A DNA stretch of 64,000 nt, taken from positions 5,463,501 to 5,527,500 of the forward strand of contig NZ_CP150207.1 in NCBI RefSeq assembly GCF_037969765.1. The letters are read 5' to 3'. The first letter of the stretch is position 1, and each line of letters starts with the position of its first letter. The DNA is from Paenibacillus sp. FSL W8-0186 (GTDB taxonomy: Bacteria; Bacillota; Bacilli; Paenibacillales; Paenibacillaceae). The notes under the pieces are model-generated. The model was not told where the DNA came from. It worked only from the letters and a program-made list of their open reading frames with translations, and ran no database searches. Both the position numbers and the translations under genes were made by a program. Below, one piece after another: positions 35,052 to 44,481 of the stretch.

Positions 35052-37130
35052 TCAATCAATGCTCGTATTCGGAATAAACGGAGATTTCTCTCCATGGAAG
35101 GTTAACGTCAATGCATGCATGGCTCTCGTACACGCAATATACAGCAGGCTTCTGTCCATGTCCGTCTTATAATTCGAACCGTCAACCAACGGCACGATCA
35201 CATGGTCGAATTCCAAGCCTTTTGCCATATGGCACGAAGTTACCATAATCCCCTCATGAAATTGGTCGCTGCTGAAATGGAGCAGATGGATATCCTGGTG
35301 AGTATCCGCGATTTCTTTATAAATCTGCTCGGCTTGAGCCATCGTCTTGCAAACGATGCCTAACGAGTGATGATCAGAATTCAGAAATTCCATGATGGCA
35401 TGTTTAACATCCGTCAATTCGCCAGCCCAACTTTCGGATTTTTTGATCTGGGGGAGCAGGCCATGGCGTTCAATGGGAACGATCCTGCTGTTCGGGTTGA
35501 TTTGTCTAGCAAAGTTGATGATTTCAATGGTGGATCGGTAGCTCTTTAATAGTTCAACTGTATCCGCTTCGGGAAAAACCTTTTGGATTTCGGTGATCGA
35601 TGAAGATGAATAAGGATTGACGGACTGGCTGCTGTCTCCTAGAATCGTCTTCTTACAGGTGAATAGACGTGATATTACAGCATATTGAACGGGGGTATAG
35701 TCCTGCATTTCATCCACTAATAAATGTTTTACAGCATCGAAGCTGTTCACTCCTTCTACTAGAATCTGCAAATATACAAGTGGAAAAACATCGGAAAACT
35801 CCAGCATCCTCGCTTTTTTCAGCTTGAACAATTCCGGCTGGCCTATAAAATGATAAAAATCCTTATAAATCGCAAGGAGATTCAATGATCTAAACATCCT
35901 TTTGACAGCTGTTTTGATTTTATTAGCAGCGGCTGGCTTTATCCTGCCGCCATCCTCATCCCTTGCGGTTCCTGATATAACCAAGGCTGTTTTCTCCAGC
36001 TTCTGTTTAATCGGCATGTTTCCGGCAGCCTTATACGCGCTTAAAATATCTGCTTTGGCAATTCTCACGTTATCGATGATCAGGTCGGCAGGTATAAAAT
36101 CATTGTCGCGAATATGCGCAGCAAAGCGCTCCAATTCATGCACAAAGTCCATGCTCGCTTTGTACCTGATGCGCTCAATCAAGGCTTCGTTCCTCGAATC
36201 GGCAAGCTCCGCCACCTGCTCGTTGAAGGTCTGGAATTTGCAGACGTTCTTCAGCTGTCTCTCAGCCAACTCCTCAATGCCGATTTGTAATATGGTTTCT
36301 TCCCCCAGCTCCGGCAGGACGTTGGAAATATAGTCGGAAAAAACTTTGTTTGGCGATATGATCAAAACATTGTCAGACGTTAGCGTTCCTTTAAACCTGT
36401 ACAGTAAAAAGGCGATGCGGTGCAACGCGACCGAGGTTTTTCCCGATCCGGCAACACCTTGAATGATCAGCTCGTGGGAATGCTCATTTCGGATAATGAC
36501 GTTTTGTTCCTTCTGAATTGTCGCGACAATGTTTTTCATTTTTTCGTCTGACGTTTGGCTCAGTTCCTTTTGCAGCACCTCGTCATTGATATTCATGGAG
36601 CTTTCAATCATGTATTCCATGATCTGGCCTTTAATCTTGAACTGCCGTTTTAAACTGATCTCCCCTTCGACTAGTCCTGCAGGTGCCGAATAATCGGCTC
36701 TCCCGGCATTATAATCGTAAAACATACTGGCGACGGGGGAGCGCCAATCATAAATTAGATTCTCCTGGCTGTCTTCTTCGTTGAAGGCGTGTACCCCGAT
36801 ATAGTAAGCGTCTCCCTTCGCGTGTCCCTCGGGAATGAAATCCACTCTTCCGAAGTAAGGGGCTTCCACTAATTTTCTGAGTTTTCTCTGTTTGTCGACA
36901 GCCTTTTCCCCATGATCGATAGCGAGCGAAATGTCGACCCGGTTGGCCGCTCTTTCCGCCGGATCGAGCCCAGCCACGTGATCCCACACATACTTTTTTG
37001 CTTCAATGACTTCATGACGGGTTGTGCTAATTTGGTTTTCCAAGCGTTCGATCGCTTTTTGCAGCCTGGACACCATGGTGCTGAGATAAGTCCTTTCTTC
37101 CGCTTCCGTTTGATTCACGGTCATCCTCAT
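35052..37130 (-). CDS. helD: HelD-like RNA polymerase recycling helicase
   Basis: 692 residues of the UvrD/Rep superfamily 1, HelD class. The N-terminal coiled coil (MVSRLQKAIERLENQISTTR) is the arm that enters RNA polymerase; a HelD-specific segment reads IYDWRSPVASMFYDY. Walker A is GVAGSGKTSVALHR (about 222-235), Walker B VDEMQDYTPVQYA, and motif VI TRAMHALTL near the C-terminus. HelD removes stalled RNA polymerase from DNA using ATP. Monocistronic with its own terminator. Confidence 0.9.
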   Translation of the reverse strand: MRMTVNQTEAEERTYLSTMVSRLQKAIERLENQISTTRHEVIEAKKYVWDHVAGLDPAERAANRVDISLAIDHGEKAVDKQRKLRKLVEAPYFGRVDFIPEGHAKGDAYYIGVHAFNEEDSQENLIYDWRSPVASMFYDYNAGRADYSAPAGLVEGEISLKRQFKIKGQIMEYMIESSMNINDEVLQKELSQTSDEKMKNIVATIQKEQNVIIRNEHSHELIIQGVAGSGKTSVALHRIAFLLYRFKGTLTSDNVLIISPNKVFSDYISNVLPELGEETILQIGIEELAERQLKNVCKFQTFNEQVAELADSRNEALIERIRYKASMDFVHELERFAAHIRDNDFIPADLIIDNVRIAKADILSAYKAAGNMPIKQKLEKTALVISGTARDEDGGRIKPAAANKIKTAVKRMFRSLNLLAIYKDFYHFIGQPELFKLKKARMLEFSDVFPLVYLQILVEGVNSFDAVKHLLVDEMQDYTPVQYAVISRLFTCKKTILGDSSQSVNPYSSSSITEIQKVFPEADTVELLKSYRSTIEIINFARQINPNSRIVPIERHGLLPQIKKSESWAGELTDVKHAIMEFLNSDHHSLGIVCKTMAQAEQIYKEIADTHQDIHLLHFSSDQFHEGIMVTSCHMAKGLEFDHVIVPLVDGSNYKTDMDRSLLYIACTRAMHALTLTFHGEKSPFIPNTSID

Positions 37131-37265
37131 CCCTCTTTTCCCTTGATTTCACTCCAAAGTATAGAGAAATTGGAAGAAAAATATAGACTTATATTTATCT
37201 TTGTAGTATTATATTTTTATCGTGGCTCCAAAAATAGGGTTACGAATACACCCGATATTGCGTAA

Positions 37266-37299
37266 AAAACCAAGCTCCTGAGCATCAGGGCTTGGTTTT
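37266..37299. terminator. Terminator of membrane protein gene
   Basis: AAAACCAAGC/GCTTGGTTTT perfect arms, T-runs on both strands (minus side TTTTTT). It is about 95 bp downstream of the minus-strand stop at 37395. Confidence 0.75.
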
Positions 37300-37394
37300 C
37301 TTGTTATTATCTTATCCTTCTTATTGTGGCTGAGCGCTTACCAAATGGAATTCGTTAGTCACACATATCTGTTAAGCAGCCTATCAAGACCGGT

Positions 37395-37802
37395 CTACAT
37401 GTGCTGATCTTGTGTCCCCCGGCTAAAAGCTTTAGCGATAATGCCTACGATGAAGCCCCATACCGCATTTGTCACAAAGACACTAACAATGGCAAAGGGG
37501 TTCGTCAACGGGCCTTGCAGTTTCCCAGTGAGAATGGGGGAGGCAATCCCGCTCAGAAGAATGGCGAACAGCGCATAGCTCAGGCCCGCGCCAACCAGAA
37601 TGGCGACAGGGTGAGTAACCCGCTTCACCAATACGATAACAAGCCAAACCAAGGAGATCAGGACAGTCATCAGAATGCTGCCGAATTGCTGACCAATCAA
37701 GTCCATGACCCCAGTCATTTTCATTACAGGCCTGACAAGCGCCAACGCGCCTAACCCTATGATCAAAAGCTTGTTTTCCTTCATAATATCTTTGGTACTC
37801 AT
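37395..37802 (-). CDS. Four-span membrane protein of unknown function
   Basis: 135 residues, mostly four hydrophobic segments: LLIIGLGALALVRPVMKMTG, ILMTVLISLVWLVIVLVKRV, AILVGAGLSYALFAILLSG and AIVSVFVTNAVWGFIVGIIA. No catalytic motif. ATG 37802 (MSTKDIMKEN) has GGAGTG upstream; the GTG at 37811 lies inside that site. I do not recognise the family beyond similarity to small conserved Bacillales membrane proteins. It is divergent from the second two-component system. Confidence 0.7.
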   Translation of the reverse strand: MSTKDIMKENKLLIIGLGALALVRPVMKMTGVMDLIGQQFGSILMTVLISLVWLVIVLVKRVTHPVAILVGAGLSYALFAILLSGIASPILTGKLQGPLTNPFAIVSVFVTNAVWGFIVGIIAKAFSRGTQDQHM

Positions 37803-37868
37803 TTCTATCACTCCGTTTAAATGAATTAGGATCGGTTGAACCCACTATAACGAAGAAATGTTGCAATC

Positions 37869-37897
37869 TTATTGCGAACTTATTCGATTACTATAAT
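37869..37897 (+). promoter_or_regulatory. Likely promoter of second two-component system
   Basis: TTATTG (37869-37874), a 17-bp spacer and TATAAT (37892-37897) lie 54 bp before the response regulator ATG. The -10 is perfect and the -35 weak. Confidence 0.45.
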
Positions 37898-37950
37898 TTT
37901 TAAGGAGTTGCTGAACACTCAGGGTATACTAATATGGGGGAGTTGAGATT

Positions 37951-38634
37951 ATGGCTGAGCATATTTTATTGGTGGATGATGAGGAAAAGGTACTTGAATT
38001 CATGAGCTCCTTTTTACAAGGAGAGGGCTACCATATCACAACCGCACATACAGGAATAGAGGCGCTTGCCATAGCAAAGCAGACGAAGCCGGCAGTAATC
38101 GTACTCGATTGGATGATGCCCAGGATGAACGGTCTTGACGTGTGCCGTGAATTGCGGAAGAACAGCAAGGTTGGCATTATTATGGTTACGGCCAAGTCGG
38201 ATGAGATTGACAAGATCATAGGTCTCGAATCGGGGGCGGATGATTACATTATCAAACCGTTTTCTTTAAGGGAGTTATTAGCACGCATTCGCGCAGTTAT
38301 TCGCAGATTAAACGACAGTCCGTCAGCGGAAGACCATTTGGTCAGAGGAGATTTGATCATATCCGCCTCACAGTATCGAGTGTGGAAGCAAGGGGTCGAG
38401 GTAGAAATGACACCCACTGAATTCAAGCTCTTGCTGACGCTAGCCGCCAAACCCGGTATTGTATACAGTCGGCTTCAATTATTGAATGCGGCGTTGGACG
38501 ATGATTTCATCAATGTGGAACGAACAGTGGACGCCCATATTAGCCGGTTGCGGAAAAAGATTGAGGATGATATAACAAACCCAAAATACATCCAAACCGT
38601 GTATGGATTCGGTTATCGATTCGGAGGCGTATAG
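37951..38634 (+). CDS. OmpR/PhoB-family response regulator
   Basis: 227 residues: receiver with Asp 53 in VLDWMMP, VDDE acidic pocket, MVTAKSDE and Lys in IKPFSLREL, followed by an OmpR-type DNA-binding domain ending YIQTVYGFGYRF. It is about half identical by eye to the regulator at 31436, so the two systems are paralogous. The start codon of the cognate kinase shares the last base of its stop. Confidence 0.92.
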   Translation: MAEHILLVDDEEKVLEFMSSFLQGEGYHITTAHTGIEALAIAKQTKPAVIVLDWMMPRMNGLDVCRELRKNSKVGIIMVTAKSDEIDKIIGLESGADDYIIKPFSLRELLARIRAVIRRLNDSPSAEDHLVRGDLIISASQYRVWKQGVEVEMTPTEFKLLLTLAAKPGIVYSRLQLLNAALDDDFINVERTVDAHISRLRKKIEDDITNPKYIQTVYGFGYRFGGV

Positions 38635-39971
38635 TGAGATTTCATCTAAAAATATTTCTGACTATGGCTTCGGCTATTGTAGGGATCAGCATCATTTTTG
38701 TACTGCTGACACACTTGATTGTGTCCCGCTCCATTGAAGCCGTCATCCAGGAAGCAAGAGGCAGTGAGGTGTCTCTCATTGCCTCGGAACTAGAGGATTA
38801 TTATTTACGCCACAATCAATCATGGGAGGAAATCGAACAGTCTGATCTGCGGCTGTCCGTTCATCAGAAGAGCTCCTCCGTCCTCGTGATGGACAATCAT
38901 CATCAGGTGATCCTGCAGCAGGGCGATTCGCCAATGAAATTAGTAACCCGTCTTGGGGTCAAGCATACCATTCTTGTTCAAGGAAAATCCGCCGGCTATT
39001 TTTATTACTACGACCCGGAGATCGCAAGTTTTAATAAAATCTTGATCGGCATTCCGATATCCGTTGTTATTGTCATAAGCGTTAGCGGTTTGTTGCTTCT
39101 ATTGGTTGCACTTATTATTGCTTATCAATTATCGAAGTGGCTTGCATCCCCGCTGAAGAAGCTTCTACCATCCATTGAGCGGCTAGGTCAAGGAGAGCTT
39201 GGCATACAAGCCGATGTGAAAGTTCAGGATGAATATGGGCAAATAGCCAGCGCATTCAATCTGATGTCGGCAGAACTGCAAAAAGCGGAGAAACTACGCA
39301 GGAATATGAGTGCGGATATCGCTCATGAGCTTAGAACACCTCTCACCATTATTGGAGGGAAGATGGATGAACTGCAGCAGCGAGGTCAGCCTGTCCCCCC
39401 GGAGATGCTGCTGCCGCTGCAAGATGAGCTCATTCGTCTGAATCGATTAGTCGAGGAATTAAGAACATTATCCTTGGCGGAAGCAGGGCAGCTCCATATA
39501 AACAAAGTGGAGACGGATATGGCAGATTTGGCACAGCAGCTGTGCGCTGTCATAGAGCCTCTTGCAGATAAAAAGAATATTGCGATTCATCTGGAGGTCT
39601 TAACACAACAAACAAACCTGCTTGTAGATCCTAATCGAATCCGACAGGTGTTGTTGAATTTGCTTACCAATGCCATTCGCTATACACCAAATCAGGGAAC
39701 TATATGGATACGCTTGCTAAATACAGACGATCAATGGCTGAATATTATCGTGGAGGATACCGGGATCGGTATAGCTGCCGAACATTTGCCGCATCTATTC
39801 GATCGCTTCTACCGTACCGATGACGCTCGTTCGAGAGCGCGCGGAGGTAGCGGCCTGGGGCTTGCAATTGCCAAGCAATATGTAATATCCCATCAGGGAA
39901 CAATTAAGGTGGAGAGTCAGGAGAATCAAGGGACACGTTTTACGATTCAACTGCCTTACGCAAATGCGTAA
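38634..39971 (+). CDS. Sensor histidine kinase (BaeS/CpxA-like)
   Basis: 445 residues from GTG 38634 (TAGTG overlap). Membrane spans at about 6-28 and 139-165 enclose a sensor domain of about 105 residues. HAMP follows (about 165-220), then H-box SADIAHELRTPLTIIGGKMD with His 231, and ATP-binding boxes NLLTNAIRYT, VEDTGIGIAAEHLPHLFDRF and GGSGLGLAIAKQ. Target genes are not evident; the neighbouring ABC exporter is convergent. Confidence 0.92.
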   Translation: MRFHLKIFLTMASAIVGISIIFVLLTHLIVSRSIEAVIQEARGSEVSLIASELEDYYLRHNQSWEEIEQSDLRLSVHQKSSSVLVMDNHHQVILQQGDSPMKLVTRLGVKHTILVQGKSAGYFYYYDPEIASFNKILIGIPISVVIVISVSGLLLLLVALIIAYQLSKWLASPLKKLLPSIERLGQGELGIQADVKVQDEYGQIASAFNLMSAELQKAEKLRRNMSADIAHELRTPLTIIGGKMDELQQRGQPVPPEMLLPLQDELIRLNRLVEELRTLSLAEAGQLHINKVETDMADLAQQLCAVIEPLADKKNIAIHLEVLTQQTNLLVDPNRIRQVLLNLLTNAIRYTPNQGTIWIRLLNTDDQWLNIIVEDTGIGIAAEHLPHLFDRFYRTDDARSRARGGSGLGLAIAKQYVISHQGTIKVESQENQGTRFTIQLPYANA

Positions 39972-40055
39972 ATTGCCTCCTTTGCAAAGTCATTTCCGAA
40001 CCATTTGAGCTTTGCTGCTGCAACCCGATTACATCATATTCGCGACTAAAACCAA

Positions 40056-40073
40056 GACCCCTTTGGAGGGGTC
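40056..40073. terminator. Terminator between kinase and ABC permease
   Basis: GACCCC/GGGGTC with a 6-base loop (TTTGGA), followed on the plus strand by CTTTCCATTTT. It lies between convergent genes. Confidence 0.6.
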
Positions 40074-40162
40074 CTTTCCATTTTCAGGAGTATCATACAT
40101 GCCAGCTATCATTTCAAACTTATCCGTATTCGCCATTTAAATCTCTCCAATCTCCCTGCGTG

Positions 40163-40936
40163 TTAATATTGTCCTAGCAGCCCTTTCTTCATGGCTGTTT
40201 TTTCGCAGCGATGAAATACAACGAGTCCCGCAATTAGATATACCAGCGAGTTTAAGATTAGGACCGCATAGTCTGCCAAAGGCAGCTGTGTCAACGTCAG
40301 ATCCTCCATCATCACCGTTCTTACCATATTCACTCCTTTGACGAAGGGGGCAAACGCTAGAAACGGAGCTACTGTTAACGGAACAAAGACAAGCCCCATC
40401 AATACAAATTGGAAAATTTGCAGAAATGCCTCAATTTGTTTCACGATAACAGCCAGGCCAGCAATCATGAAGCTGATACCCACCATACTTATCATTGTAA
40501 TGACAATGATTGGAATTGTCGTCATAGGATTAAGATTTAACCACTGCCCGGAGGTAAGCATCGCAGCAAACAGCAAGATGACCATAATCACCGACTGCAA
40601 GCCAAATTGCCCAATGATGCGTGTGAGCATGATTTTCCATACCCCCATAGGAGACATATATATTTGTTCTAACGTTCCGCGTGTGGCCTCCGTAATCACC
40701 GAATAACCAATGAAATTCATCGTCATCATCGTTAAGCTCCAGAAGGCTACACTTACAATCGAATATTGCACATTCGCATCAAAGCTTGCTGGATCACCGA
40801 TGAACATAATTCCAAAAAATGCAGCCAAAAAAATAATATAAAAAGTGAATACTAAAGCAATGGTGTTCGGCAGATAACGTTTCAGTTCGATGTATTCCTT
40901 ACGAAAATTAGCACTCAATAAGTGTAGCCATTTCAT
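40163..40936 (-). CDS. ABC-2 type transporter permease
   Basis: 257 residues with six membrane spans in the ABC-2 layout. Typical is the cytoplasmic segment SVITEATRGTLEQIYMSPMG just before the third span. It overlaps the ATPase gene by 29 bp, so the two form one exporter. Substrate unknown. Confidence 0.88.
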   Translation of the reverse strand: MKWLHLLSANFRKEYIELKRYLPNTIALVFTFYIIFLAAFFGIMFIGDPASFDANVQYSIVSVAFWSLTMMTMNFIGYSVITEATRGTLEQIYMSPMGVWKIMLTRIIGQFGLQSVIMVILLFAAMLTSGQWLNLNPMTTIPIIVITMISMVGISFMIAGLAVIVKQIEAFLQIFQFVLMGLVFVPLTVAPFLAFAPFVKGVNMVRTVMMEDLTLTQLPLADYAVLILNSLVYLIAGLVVFHRCEKTAMKKGLLGQY

Positions 40937-41897
40937 GGTTCTTCCCTCCCTTAACTATCTGAATAAACACTTGCTCGAAGTCGATGGTTATACGGTCAAT
41001 ACTCTCCACAATGGTTCCTTCCTCTTTTAGAAGATCAAACAACTCGTAAATATCCTGACTGTGTTCTAAATTAACTTCCACGATGCTCTCATGGGGGCTT
41101 GCTTTATATATACTTAAAGGGAATCGGCCACTCAGCCTATTCTCCTGTTCCAAGCTTAACTGCTGACCCAGCTTAATCGAATACGCCCTGGTTTCAAACA
41201 GCCTAAGCAAATTCTCCACCCTGTCGTCGATGACCACTTCACCTTTATTAATAATAATGGCTCTATCGCACAACTCCTGAACGACGGGCATATCATGGGA
41301 GCTTATGATAATCGTACGTTGTTCTTCCTTAACGATCGTCTTTAGAATTTCACGCAATTCATAACTAACTTCAACATCCAGCCCGAGAGTTGGCTCATCC
41401 AGCAAGATGACATCCGTATTCGCTAATAGGGCTACTGCGATAGCCAGCTTTTGTTGCATCCCTCGAGACAATCCATTGACCAGCTCATTCTCCTTTTCCT
41501 TCAGGTTGAATCGCTCTAATAATTTATCCGCTTGATCCGCAACCTGCTTCCTAGAGTAACCGCGGTTGCCCGCAAAATATTCTAAGTTTTCCCGGACCGT
41601 AAGGCGCCAATATAAATTTCGGTTCCCCTCTAATACGGCACTAATATGCTCTAAAGCTTTAAGCCTCTTCTTGCTGATATCCAGACCATTAATGAAGATA
41701 GAACCCGCATCCGCTTCCAACAGACCACAGAGCATCTTGATCGTCGATGTCTTCCCAGCCCCATTGGGTCCTAATAAGCCGACAACCTCACCACGGTTCA
41801 CAGTGAAAGAAACATCGCGGACCGCATGGATTTTCTCTTTCGTTTTTCTTCGTCCATACACTTTACGGATGCCCCGTACTTCAATAATTTTGTCCAC
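40908..41897 (-). CDS. ABC exporter ATP-binding protein
   Basis: 329 residues with Walker A GPNGAGKTS (about 42-50), signature LSRGMQQK (G-M variant), Walker B VILLDEPTLGLD and switch His in ISSHD. The C-terminal 90 residues form an accessory domain as in natural-product exporters. Start is GTG 41897. Its partner permease overlaps the 3' end. A divergent AraC/GyrI regulator lies 265 bp away and could control it. Confidence 0.88.
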   Translation of the reverse strand: MDKIIEVRGIRKVYGRRKTKEKIHAVRDVSFTVNRGEVVGLLGPNGAGKTSTIKMLCGLLEADAGSIFINGLDISKKRLKALEHISAVLEGNRNLYWRLTVRENLEYFAGNRGYSRKQVADQADKLLERFNLKEKENELVNGLSRGMQQKLAIAVALLANTDVILLDEPTLGLDVEVSYELREILKTIVKEEQRTIIISSHDMPVVQELCDRAIIINKGEVVIDDRVENLLRLFETRAYSIKLGQQLSLEQENRLSGRFPLSIYKASPHESIVEVNLEHSQDIYELFDLLKEEGTIVESIDRITIDFEQVFIQIVKGGKNHEMATLIEC

Positions 41898-42162
41898 CTC
41901 ACAACCATCCTCTCCGAACGAATTTAAAAAGGTGATGCCATTGTTACCTTCATTGTATTTTTGTATGTTAGTTTCTTGAACTGGCTCTGGATGGAATTGG
42001 CCTCCGTCTGAGGAAGGAGATTTATGTTGTAAAAGAGAGATTAATTCAGACCTGCAAAAGAGGATTTTGTATCATCACTATTGAACATGATATTTCTGTG
42101 CACGGATTGCAAGGTGCTATCCTCTAACATCCCGTATAGTAAGCTTTGAAAGGAGGATCTGG

Positions 42163-43044
42163 ATGGATTGGCTGAACCGCATGAATAGCGCAATGGAATA
42201 TGTCGAAACACACTTATCTGAAGAAATTGAATACGAACAAGTAGCTAGAATCGCCTGTTGCTCCACTTATCATTTTCAGCGGATGTTCTCGTTTATAACT
42301 GGCTTGCCACTTTCGGAGTATATTCGACGCAGGCGGCTGACCCTTGCCGCATTCGAGCTGCAACAAAGCAATACAAAAGTAATCGACACCGCTTTGAAAT
42401 ATGGTTACGAATCGCCCGAGGCATTTTCCAGAGCGTTCAAAAAATTGCACGGAGTGATGCCTAGTTCTGCGCGTGACAATGGCATTGAACTCAAGGCCTA
42501 TCCCCGGTTATCCTTTCATATTTCGATTCGAGGAGATGTGGAGATGAACTACAAAATCGAGGAAAAACAAGCTTTTGACATGTTCGGCATTTCGACTGTA
42601 ATCAACGCCGATGAAGATTTCTTAGAGCAACCGTTTATTGAAATCCCTAAATTTTGGACCCAGTGTGTATCCGACGGAACTATAGATGGCATCCGTGCCG
42701 CCGCAGGCTTGGGGGAAAACGGCCAGCTCCACGGGGTATTATATAATAGCCAGGATGAGAAATTCTCCTACATGATCGGTTACTTCTTACCCCAAAGCGG
42801 CCTGCCCGAAGGGTTTGAACAACTTCAAATCCCCCTACAAACTTATGCGATTTTCTCAACTGGGCCCTACCCTGACGGACAGAGCGGGATTCATGATTTG
42901 TGGAGAAGAATTTGGGGGGAATGGTTCCCGAGCTCTAATTACGAGTTCGCAAACGGACCCGAATTTGAAATGACTTACGATCGAGGCAACAACATGTATG
43001 AAATGGAAATTTGGATCCCTGTCGTTAACAAGCTTAGTGTTTAG
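42163..43044 (+). CDS. AraC-family regulator with GyrI-like effector domain
   Basis: 293 residues. The N-terminal AraC double helix-turn-helix reads ARIACCSTYHFQRMFSFITG and ALKYGYESPEAFSRAFKKLHG. The C-terminal 150 residues are an effector-binding domain of the GyrI/Rob type (RGDVEMNYKIEEKQAFDMFG, MEIWIPV). Such proteins activate drug exporters on binding hydrophobic compounds; the divergent ABC exporter is a candidate target. AAAGGAGG precedes the ATG. Confidence 0.9.
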   Translation: MDWLNRMNSAMEYVETHLSEEIEYEQVARIACCSTYHFQRMFSFITGLPLSEYIRRRRLTLAAFELQQSNTKVIDTALKYGYESPEAFSRAFKKLHGVMPSSARDNGIELKAYPRLSFHISIRGDVEMNYKIEEKQAFDMFGISTVINADEDFLEQPFIEIPKFWTQCVSDGTIDGIRAAAGLGENGQLHGVLYNSQDEKFSYMIGYFLPQSGLPEGFEQLQIPLQTYAIFSTGPYPDGQSGIHDLWRRIWGEWFPSSNYEFANGPEFEMTYDRGNNMYEMEIWIPVVNKLSV

Positions 43045-43047
43045 AAC

Positions 43048-43087
43048 AGAGAGCAACACAAGTGCCTGTCACTACGTGTTGCTCTCT
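43048..43087 (+). terminator. Terminator of AraC-family gene
   Basis: Perfect 12-bp arms AGAGAGCAACAC/GTGTTGCTCTCT, followed by TCATTTAT, just after the AraC stop codon. Confidence 0.75.
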
Positions 43088-43093
43088 TCATTT

Positions 43094-43190
43094 ATGGACA
43101 TATTTATAGCTTCCTTTAGCGGAGGAAAAGACAGTAGGACGCATATTGACTCTGGATTATATAAAGGAGCGGCTCCTTATTCAATAAGCT
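43094..43190 (+). pseudogene. Internal-deletion remnant of a Dph6-like gene
   Basis: The 5' part encodes MDIFIASFSGGKDS, the PP-loop start of the Dph6-like family. It jumps directly, with a +1 frame change, to GRILTLDYIKE, which matches GRVLTLDYVKE near the C-terminus of the intact gene at 25996. About 425 bp equivalent to 26070-26495 of the intact copy is missing. The sequence then ends in A+T-rich DNA. It cannot be functional. Confidence 0.75.
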
Positions 43191-43246
43191 AATAAGCAAA
43201 GCTGAGATCATTCCTTCCATTGGAGCTAGTTTTAAGAACAAAAAAT

Positions 43247-43282
43247 AAGCACGAACGATCTGGGTTAAGGTCGTTCGTGCTT
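43247..43282 (-). terminator. Terminator of CarD-like gene
   Basis: Arms AAGCACGAACGA/TCGTTCGTGCTT with a 12-base loop. On the minus strand it is followed by ATTTTTTG. It lies 43 bp past the CarD stop. Confidence 0.85.
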
Positions 43283-43325
43283 GAGAGATGGTACGGTATT
43301 TTTGTTTAAAACTCGATCTGCCAAG

Positions 43326-43877
43326 TCATTTACTATCTAATGAACCCGGATAACTAGGTTCAGGTTTATTCTCGCAGTTGAAGTCAGCTTGAATGATATG
43401 ATTAACCTCGTCCAATATGGCCTCGTAGCTAGTTTCCAATGAGATTGCAATCTCATGAAACAAAATCTGCTGCGTAGAGATTAACAAATTCTGATCTTGT
43501 TGGCTAAACTTTTTATTGTTTAGTTCAACCTTAAGCTTTTGTCGCATTAGAGTATTGATCATTTTTGCAATTTCTTCCCTATGACCTGTATTAACGATTT
43601 TTGAATAGGTATGATTCCGTTCCGTATTTTTTTCTATCCAAGGAATACCTGGCAATTTAAAGGATTGAATAATTTTCTCTGCTTCATCCCGTTTAATAAG
43701 ATCCAACATCAGTATGGACTTATTATCTACTGGAATACTGATTTTTAAACTAGCAGCATGCAGCGGATGTAAATCATAATAATACCTTGAGACGCCGGAA
43801 ATTTCTTTTTCACTTATACTATCGATTCGGCATATGCCATGTCCTGAATATATAATCAATTCACCCACTTCAAACAA
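43326..43877 (-). CDS. CarD/CdnL-family transcription factor
   Basis: 183 residues. The N-terminal RNA-polymerase-interacting domain (about 1-65) opens FEVGELIIYSGHGICRIDSI, the CarD/CdnL/TRCF-like signature; the C-terminal helical domain (about 75-160) would contact promoter DNA at the -10 upstream edge. CdnL-type proteins stabilise open complexes. It is divergent from a MarR gene, and the shared intergenic region carries two matching operators, so its level is probably set by that MarR protein. Confidence 0.87.
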   Translation of the reverse strand: MFEVGELIIYSGHGICRIDSISEKEISGVSRYYYDLHPLHAASLKISIPVDNKSILMLDLIKRDEAEKIIQSFKLPGIPWIEKNTERNHTYSKIVNTGHREEIAKMINTLMRQKLKVELNNKKFSQQDQNLLISTQQILFHEIAISLETSYEAILDEVNHIIQADFNCENKPEPSYPGSLDSK

Positions 43878-43896
43878 TGCAGTCGCCTCCTCGCGA

Positions 43897-43976
43897 TCGT
43901 CAACTAAGATGACAATATAATTCTATTATACCACATTGTCAACCTAATTGACGATGAATAGACGCTTTTGTATATT
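43897..43976. promoter_or_regulatory. Divergent carD/marR promoters with paired operators
   Basis: Two related 20-bp sites, TCGTCAACTAAGATGACAAT (43897-43916) and ATTGTCAACCTAATTGACGA (43935-43954), form an inverted pair (16 of 20 positions) with centres 38 bp apart. The minus promoter TTGACA-17-TATATT (carD-like) and the plus promoter TTGACG (43948-43953)-17-TATATT (43971-43976) both have their -35 in the second site, and the first covers the carD start region. Confidence 0.7.
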
Positions 43977-44007
43977 GGATGAGAATATATTGAAAGGAAT
44001 GAATAGA

Positions 44008-44436
44008 ATGAGTTCAGAATCACAGAACTTAGACTTGATAGACTTGATTAGCGAGCGTCATGTCCTGCTTCGCAACTTGAATAGCCAATTGTGGAATGAT
44101 AGTCATGACCTCTATATATCTAATTCGGAATGGTTTATTATGGCGAGAATATACAAGAAGCAGCCAACGATATCCTATGTTACCAAACAAGCAGGCATTT
44201 CTCGGCAGGCTACTCATAAATTCATTAAAAATCTGGAATCCAAGGGATTAGTTGAAATTGGCAAGGTACAACATAACAATAAAGATAAATGCATACGATT
44301 AACAAAATTTGGTGAAGAATGCTATGAAAAAAATGAGATCATCAAAGCAACACTTGAGGCAAAAATCATCGAATCCATCGGGGTTGAACAAGCAATCCAG
44401 CTTAAAGAGATTTTACAATCCGATTGGAGGCTATAA
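44008..44436 (+). CDS. MarR family transcriptional regulator
   Basis: 142 residues with a winged helix-turn-helix: ISYVTKQAGISRQATHKFIK is the recognition region and KVQHNNKDKCIRLTKFGEE the wing. I start at ATG 44008 (MSSESQNLD), nine bases after AAAGGA; the frame from 43948 includes the operator. It likely represses both itself and the CarD-like gene. Downstream lies the 3' end of a lost oxidoreductase, perhaps once part of its operon. Confidence 0.86.
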   Translation: MSSESQNLDLIDLISERHVLLRNLNSQLWNDSHDLYISNSEWFIMARIYKKQPTISYVTKQAGISRQATHKFIKNLESKGLVEIGKVQHNNKDKCIRLTKFGEECYEKNEIIKATLEAKIIESIGVEQAIQLKEILQSDWRL

Positions 44437-44481
44437 GCGAAAGTTTTACAATTTATATTTTCCTATTGGGGAACATGGATT

